Part shown: piece by piece, positions 60,104 through 64,000 of the stretch | Layout of the letters: each line of letters starts with the position of its first letter | Position numbering within the stretch: position 1 is the first letter of the stretch | Assembly: GCA_020634415.1 (NCBI GenBank) | Contig: JACKBT010000017.1 | Coordinates: 44,513-108,512 of the forward strand | Length of the DNA: 64,000 bases | Direction of reading: 5' to 3' | From: Ardenticatenaceae bacterium | Lineage (GTDB): Bacteria; Chloroflexota; Anaerolineae; Promineifilales; Promineifilaceae | Position numbers and translations under genes: made by a program | Notes under the pieces: generated by a model | Seen by the model: only the letters and a program-made list of their open reading frames with translations | Databases searched by the model: none | Told to the model about the DNA's origin: nothing

Positions 60104-61636
60104 ATGAACCCAGTCATATCTATCATCTTGGGTCTTCTGATTGGTGGTGGTATAGGGGCAGGACTTGCCTACTACTTCCTCAAACCACGCACAGAACAGG
60201 AATATGCCCGCGTTGAGGAGGAGCTGAAAGAAAAGCGCCGACAAGCCGATAGTGAAGCCGAAGCCCTGCTCAACAACGCCAAAAAAGAAGCCCGGCAAGT
60301 TCGGATTGAGGCCGAGCAAGTGGCCGAAAGACGGTATCAGGATTTGCAGCGAGCGGAAGAACGAATTGACCGCCGCAGCGAAAAATTAGACAACCAATCG
60401 CGCCAATTAGAAGCACGCGACCAGGCTTTGAACAAGCGCCAAAGCCGCCTGGACAGGAAACAAAACGATCTGAACAAAATGGAAGAAGAGCATCGCGCCA
60501 AGTTGGAAGAAATCGCCAACATGACCAGCGATGAAGCCCAACAGCAGCTTCTAGCCGCCGTAGAAAAAGAGGCGCGGCAGGATATGGCCCGCGTTATGCG
60601 GGAGATTGAGGATCGGGCCAAGGAAACGGCCGAAGAAAAAGCACGTGGTCTCATTGCCATGGCTATCCAACGAGTTGCCAGCGACCAGGTTGCCGAGATT
60701 ACCGTTTCGGTCGTGCCGCTGCCGAGTGATGAGATGAAGGGACGTATTATTGGGCGCAACGGCCGTAATATCCGCTCCTTTGAACAAGCAGCCGGTGTAG
60801 ACATCGTGGTAGATGACACGCCCGAAGCCGTTACCATCTCCAGCTTCGACCCCGTGCGCCGCGAAATTGCCCGGCGGGCGATGGCTAAATTGATCACAGA
60901 CGGCCGTATTCACCCCGCCCGCATCGAAAAATTGATTGACGATGCCCGCAAAGAAGTCGAGCAGATCATGAAAGAATCCGGCGAACAGGCTGCCTACGAA
61001 GCCAACGTACACGGCCTGCATCCAGAAATCATCAAAATGATGGGCCGCCTTAAATATCGCACCTCCTACGGCCAAAACATGCTGCACCACTCCGTGGAAG
61101 CGGCCAAGATAGCCGCCATGCTCGCCGCCGAACTAGGGGCCAATGTGGAAATCGCCAAAACTGGCGGCTTCCTGCACGACATTGGCAAAGCAATGGATCA
61201 TGACCAGGAAGGGACACACGCTGGCCTGGGAGCCGAATTCATCAAGCGCTTCAAAGTCGCCGATGTCATCGTCAACACTGTCGCCGCCCATCATCATGAA
61301 GTAGAACAGGAAACCGTTGAAGCCGTCATTGTGGAAGCCGCCGATGCTATTTCGGGCGCACGTCCCGGTGCACGGCGCGAAAGCCTGGAAAATTACATCA
61401 AACGAGTACGCACTTTAGAGGAAATTGCCACCTCCTTCCCCGGTGTGCAGCTTGCCTATGCCATGCAAGCAGGGCGCGAAATTCGCGTCCTCGTAAAGCC
61501 CGAACAGATTGATGATCTGGATTCGATGCGTCTCTCTAAAAATATTGCCAAGTCTATTGAAGACAATATGCAATATCCCGGCCAAATTCAGGTTACAGTC
61601 ATCCGCGAGACACGCTCGGTAGGTTTTGCCAAATAA
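60104..61636 (+). CDS. rny: Ribonuclease Y
   Basis: The 510-aa protein has the full RNase Y layout: an N-terminal membrane helix ([22 protein letters not shown]), a long coiled coil (~30-185), a KH domain with [26 protein letters not shown] near 215, and an HD domain with [16 protein letters not shown] near 355 and NTVAAHHHE near 390. It is the endoribonuclease that starts mRNA decay in many Firmicutes and Chloroflexota. AAGGAG precedes the start. It is downstream of recX and ends before a bidirectional terminator. Confidence 0.97.
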   Translation: MNPVISIILGLLIGGGIGAGLAYYFLKPRTEQEYARVEEELKEKRRQADSEAEALLNNAKKEARQVRIEAEQVAERRYQDLQRAEERIDRRSEKLDNQSRQLEARDQALNKRQSRLDRKQNDLNKMEEEHRAKLEEIANMTSDEAQQQLLAAVEKEARQDMARVMREIEDRAKETAEEKARGLIAMAIQRVASDQVAEITVSVVPLPSDEMKGRIIGRNGRNIRSFEQAAGVDIVVDDTPEAVTISSFDPVRREIARRAMAKLITDGRIHPARIEKLIDDARKEVEQIMKESGEQAAYEANVHGLHPEIIKMMGRLKYRTSYGQNMLHHSVEAAKIAAMLAAELGANVEIAKTGGFLHDIGKAMDHDQEGTHAGLGAEFIKRFKVADVIVNTVAAHHHEVEQETVEAVIVEAADAISGARPGARRESLENYIKRVRTLEEIATSFPGVQLAYAMQAGREIRVLVKPEQIDDLDSMRLSKNIAKSIEDNMQYPGQIQVTVIRETRSVGFAK

Positions 61637-61711
61637 GTTGAATAACATTCAAACGGCCGTTGCCCCCACAAATCAGGTCAACGGCCGTTTCTTTCTTTCA
61701 TGATAAAAAAC

Positions 61712-61749
61712 AAAATGCCCCAAACACACCTAGTGTTTGGGGCATTTTT
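61712..61749. terminator. Bidirectional rho-independent terminator
   Basis: AAAATGCCCCAAACAC and its complement form a 16-bp stem around a 5-base loop, with T-runs on both sides. It lies between the convergent rny and dihydroorotate-dehydrogenase-like genes. Two ACGGCCGTT palindromes just to its left form a second possible hairpin. Confidence 0.9.
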
Positions 61750-61770
61750 CAGGAAATGCCGAGAAACAGA

Positions 61771-62808
61771 TTAATCTGTTGGCACAGCCCCTAAAGAGCC
61801 AAAACGCCAGCCATAATCCGGCGCATATGAACTCAACACCCGCATATAATTAGCCCGTTCAAAAGCCGCCGGTTCCGCACAGTGAATCTGGCTCAAACTC
61901 CCCTGCAACTGCGCCAAAGACTCATACTCATGCTCTTCCAACCAGGCTTCTGTCCCCGCTAACAACAAACGCAAACGATTAATCCCATGCTGCATCAACT
62001 CCGAGGCCACCATCGTAATCGAAGCCCCTGCCGCTACCCCTTTCAGCACATCCGTCGTGGTATGGATGCCCGTAGTCAGCGCTAGATCGGCTCGAATACG
62101 GCCGTATAAAATCGCAATCCAACGCAGCGGCAGCCGCAGCTCATCCGAATCACTCAACTTCAAATTCGGCACCACCGCCAAATTCTCCAAATCCAAATCC
62201 GGCTGATAAAAGCGGTTAAACAACACCAGACCATCCGCCCCCGCTTCCGATAAACGGTAAGCCATATTCGCAATCGCACTAAAATAAGGACTCAACTTCA
62301 TCGTCACAGGAATCGAAATCGTCGCCTTCACATCACGCAAAATATCCAGGTAAATCTGTTCTACCTCACCGCTGCCCAGATGAATATCCGTTGGCAAATA
62401 ATACACATTCAACTCCAACGCATCCGCACCCGCCTGCTCAATATCCCGCGCATAACCAACCCAGCCCCCCGTAGACACCCCATTCAGACTGGCAATCACC
62501 GGAATCTCCAGCGACTCCTTCGCCCGACGGATATGCTCCAAATATTCGGTCGGCCCACTCTGATATTCCATCGCCTCAGGGAAATAAGTCAAAGCTTCTG
62601 CAAAACTTTCCACGCCCTGTGTCAAATAATGATCCAGCGTATGGCTTTCCCAATTGACCTGCTCTTCAAACAGCGAATACAACACAATCGCCGCCGCCCC
62701 CGCATCTTCCATCTGCTTCAGCTTGCTTAAATCCCGCGTCAGCGGTGAAGAAGAGGGTACCAGGGGGTTCTTGAGATTCAAACCGAGGTAAGTTGTACTT
62801 AAATTCAT
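61771..62808 (-). CDS. Dihydroorotate dehydrogenase-like flavoprotein
   Basis: The start at [23 protein letters not shown] has AAGGAG 8 bp upstream; an ATG two codons earlier lies too close to it. The 345-aa TIM barrel has [37 protein letters not shown] near 105-145 and [31 protein letters not shown] near 185, as in the DHODH-like proteins encoded beside pyruvate:ferredoxin oxidoreductase. It lacks an obvious orotate-site set, so a pyrimidine role is doubtful. Linked to nifJ here, it probably has an unknown redox function with it. Confidence 0.82.
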   Translation of the reverse strand: MNLSTTYLGLNLKNPLVPSSSPLTRDLSKLKQMEDAGAAAIVLYSLFEEQVNWESHTLDHYLTQGVESFAEALTYFPEAMEYQSGPTEYLEHIRRAKESLEIPVIASLNGVSTGGWVGYARDIEQAGADALELNVYYLPTDIHLGSGEVEQIYLDILRDVKATISIPVTMKLSPYFSAIANMAYRLSEAGADGLVLFNRFYQPDLDLENLAVVPNLKLSDSDELRLPLRWIAILYGRIRADLALTTGIHTTTDVLKGVAAGASITMVASELMQHGINRLRLLLAGTEAWLEEHEYESLAQLQGSLSQIHCAEPAAFERANYMRVLSSYAPDYGWRFGSLGAVPTD

Positions 62809-62823
62809 TTTCATTGCTCCTTT

Positions 62824-62898
62824 TGGAGATTAGAGAATTGGAGAGTAGAGACTGCTATTTCCTTGCAGGCAGTCTCTAGCCCCTAGTCTCCATTCTCC
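62824..62898. repeat. Heptad-repeat hairpin (GGAGATT family) between nifJ and the DHODH-like gene
   Basis: The left arm GGAGATT AGAGAATTGG AGAGTAG AGACTG and right arm CAGTCTC TAGCCCC TAGTCTC CATTCTC flank a ~17-base loop. The right end encodes the last residues (ENGD) and TAG stop of nifJ. Confidence 0.8.
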
Positions 62899-64000
62899 TT
62901 CTTCATCTCCGCCAGACGAATATGCTGCTGCCAACGCGCTGCCACATCAGCCTTCGCCAATGCTAACAGGCGTTCGGCCGTTTCGGGGTGACTCTGCGTC
63001 AACATACGGTAACGACCTTCACGGTAAATATACTGTTCCAGCGGCACTTTGGGCGCTTTAGAATCAAGTTGGAAGGGATTCTGCCCCTGCGCCTCCAGAT
63101 CAGGATTGTAGCGATAGAGAGGCCAGTAACCAGAACCAACGGCCGTTTGCTGCTGCTCCAACCCAAACTTCAAATCATAACCATGAGCAATACAATGGCT
63201 ATACGCCAGGATCAACGACGGCCCATCATACGCCTCCGCCTCCAAAAACGCCTTCACCACCTGCCCATCATTCGCCCCAAACGCCACACGCGCCACATAA
63301 ATATTGCCATAACTCACCGCCAGCAAACCCAAATCCTTCTTCGGCATAGACTTGCCCGCAGCCGCAAACTTCGCCACCGCTGCCCGCGGCGTCGCCTTCG
63401 ACATCTGTCCACCCGTATTCGAGTAAACCTCCGTGTCCAGCACCAGCACATTCACATTGCGCCCCGAAGCCAACACATGGTCCAGGCCACCATAACCAAT
63501 ATCATAGGCCCAGCCATCACCACCCACAATCCAGACATTCTTCTTCACAAAAATGTCCGCCACCGAGAGCAAATTTGCGATTTGCGATTTACGAATTGCG
63601 ATCTCAGAAGATTCCAATCGCAATTCCTCCAGGCGATTCTTCAATTCACCCACACGACCACGCTGCGATTGAATTTCAGCCTCATTAATCTGGTCAGCAT
63701 ACAAAATAGCATCCACCAACGTTGGGCTAATATCCTCACGCAGTTCGCGCAGCAAATACGTCGCCGCCTCCAACCGCTGATCCAAAGCCACCCGCATACC
63801 TAAACCAAACTCCGCATTATCCTCAAACAGCGAATTCGACCAGGCAGGCCCGCGTCCATCACCATTCTTGGCCCAGGGCGTAGTCGGCAAATTGCCCCCA
63901 TAAATAGAAGAACAGCCCGTCGCATTCGCCACAATCGTCCGGTCACCAAAGAGCCGGCTCAGCAAACTCAGATAAGGCGTTTCGCCACAACCAGCACAAG
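62883..64000 (-). CDS. nifJ: Pyruvate:ferredoxin (flavodoxin) oxidoreductase, C-terminal part
   Basis: The frame is open to the window edge, so the 5' part lies outside; ~372 codons are seen. It begins CAGCGETPYLSLLSRLFGD, the conserved Cys-containing segment that binds an iron-sulfur cluster near the thiamine site. TPP-binding domain: NATGCSSIYGGNLPTTPWAKNGDGRGPAWSNSLFEDNAEFGLG, and the Mg/TPP motif GGDGWAYDIGYGGLDHVLASG near 178. C-terminal: EVYSNTGGQMSKATPRAAVAKFAAAG. The enzyme interconverts pyruvate and acetyl-CoA with ferredoxin. A heptad-repeat stretch inside the frame encodes IAIRKSQIANLL just before the GGDGW motif. Confidence 0.95.
   Translation of the reverse strand, partial: CAGCGETPYLSLLSRLFGDRTIVANATGCSSIYGGNLPTTPWAKNGDGRGPAWSNSLFEDNAEFGLGMRVALDQRLEAATYLLRELREDISPTLVDAILYADQINEAEIQSQRGRVGELKNRLEELRLESSEIAIRKSQIANLLSVADIFVKKNVWIVGGDGWAYDIGYGGLDHVLASGRNVNVLVLDTEVYSNTGGQMSKATPRAAVAKFAAAGKSMPKKDLGLLAVSYGNIYVARVAFGANDGQVVKAFLEAEAYDGPSLILAYSHCIAHGYDLKFGLEQQQTAVGSGYWPLYRYNPDLEAQGQNPFQLDSKAPKVPLEQYIYREGRYRMLTQSHPETAERLLALAKADVAARWQQHIRLAEMKKENGD
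63571..63625. repeat. Heptad tract (TTGCGAT family) inside nifJ
   Basis: Four 7-bp units (TTGCGAT TTGCGAT TTACGAA TTGCGAT) and a partial complementary arm lie in frame in the linker before the TPP motif. It resembles the intergenic hairpins but is coding. Confidence 0.65.

Larger units (their letters stand above)
209..63150. repeat. Highly iterated palindrome ACGGCCGT (often AACGGCCGTT), dispersed
   Basis: By hand count about 150 CGGCCG cores lie in the window, about 100 of them inside ACGGCCGT. A base-composition estimate expects roughly 28 CGGCCG and one or two ACGGCCGT. They lie mostly in genes, in all reading frames, giving Asn-Gly-Arg, Thr-Ala-Val or Arg-Pro, and also in hairpins between genes. 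This entry marks the family, not one site. Examples: 9794, 10023, 43348, 45617, 48364. Confidence 0.9.

Noticed and set aside
61771..62808. True dihydroorotate dehydrogenase (pyrD)
   Set aside because: The protein belongs to the DHODH-like group next to nifJ; no other pyrimidine genes are near and the substrate-site residues are not evident.

Overview
The window is about 54-55% GC by eye and looks like a chromosomal segment of a Chloroflexota bacterium, most likely of the Anaerolineae type. This assignment rests on gene content, not on a search: recA-recX-rny in a row, a form I CO dehydrogenase cluster whose XdhC-type protein carries YHS domains, an NTT/MFS-HEAT fusion, NB-ARC/LuxR and GAF/PAS sensor proteins, and a UgpC-type sugar ABC ATPase. 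There are no rRNA genes, no CRISPR array and no recognisable transposase. The only tRNA found is an initiator tRNA-Met.

Layout. 1-10 kb: a truncated NTT-like transporter with HEAT repeats, a two-gene (split) PEP-utilising enzyme, a small secreted protein, a sulfotransferase, and a frameshifted NB-ARC/LuxR regulator. 9.6-17.3 kb: an overlapping thioredoxin/Lgt-like pair, a UgpC-type ABC ATPase, a Ser/Thr kinase divergent from an FHA-winged-helix regulator, a CpXC protein and a GAF-PAS histidine kinase. 17.5-26.4 kb: tRNA-fMet, then an aerobic CO dehydrogenase operon read leftward in the order coxD, coxE, membrane ORF, coxG, coxM, coxS, coxL, XdhC-YHS2. 26.6-33.9 kb: a NarL-type response regulator with its kinase, small membrane proteins, a BrnA antitoxin beside a toxin remnant, and cysD-cysNC for PAPS synthesis. 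33.9-40.5 kb: a double-HTH TetR / rifampin-phosphotransferase-like / permease operon, and a sugar isomerase-oxidoreductase pair. 40.6-48.4 kb: an ABC-F ATPase and an exopolysaccharide cluster (flippase, ligase, glycosyltransferase, ligase). 48.5-57.9 kb: guaB-DUF2000, an AT-rich kinase and DUF5677 protein, a COG3044-type ATPase, PCD, a glycine-rich membrane protein and a GNAT. 57.9-64 kb: recA-recX-rny, then a dihydroorotate-dehydrogenase-like gene and the 3' part of nifJ.

How the genes fit together. The CO dehydrogenase operon would let the cell draw electrons from CO; MoxR (CoxD), VWA (CoxE), CoxG and XdhC-type proteins are its expected assembly factors. CysD/CysNC make PAPS, and a sulfotransferase 25 kb away could use it, although no PAPS reductase is visible here. 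RecX is the expected RecA modulator, and a terminator-like structure abuts its start codon.

The most unusual feature is the repeat load. (a) The palindrome ACGGCCGT, usually AACGGCCGTT, recurs throughout coding and noncoding DNA: about 150 CGGCCG cores by hand count, roughly one per 430 bp. It acts like a HIP1-type highly iterated palindrome and leaves Asn-Gly-Arg, Thr-Ala-Val and Arg-Pro marks in proteins. (b) Intergenic hairpins have arms made of 7-bp (sometimes 8-bp) tandem units. They occupy most intercistronic gaps and often supply the stop codon of the upstream gene. (c) A family of exactly 33-bp perfect or near-perfect palindromes occurs both between genes and, frame-neutrally, inside two genes. 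AT-rich accessory genes at 50.5-53.4 kb lack the ACGGCCGT palindrome.
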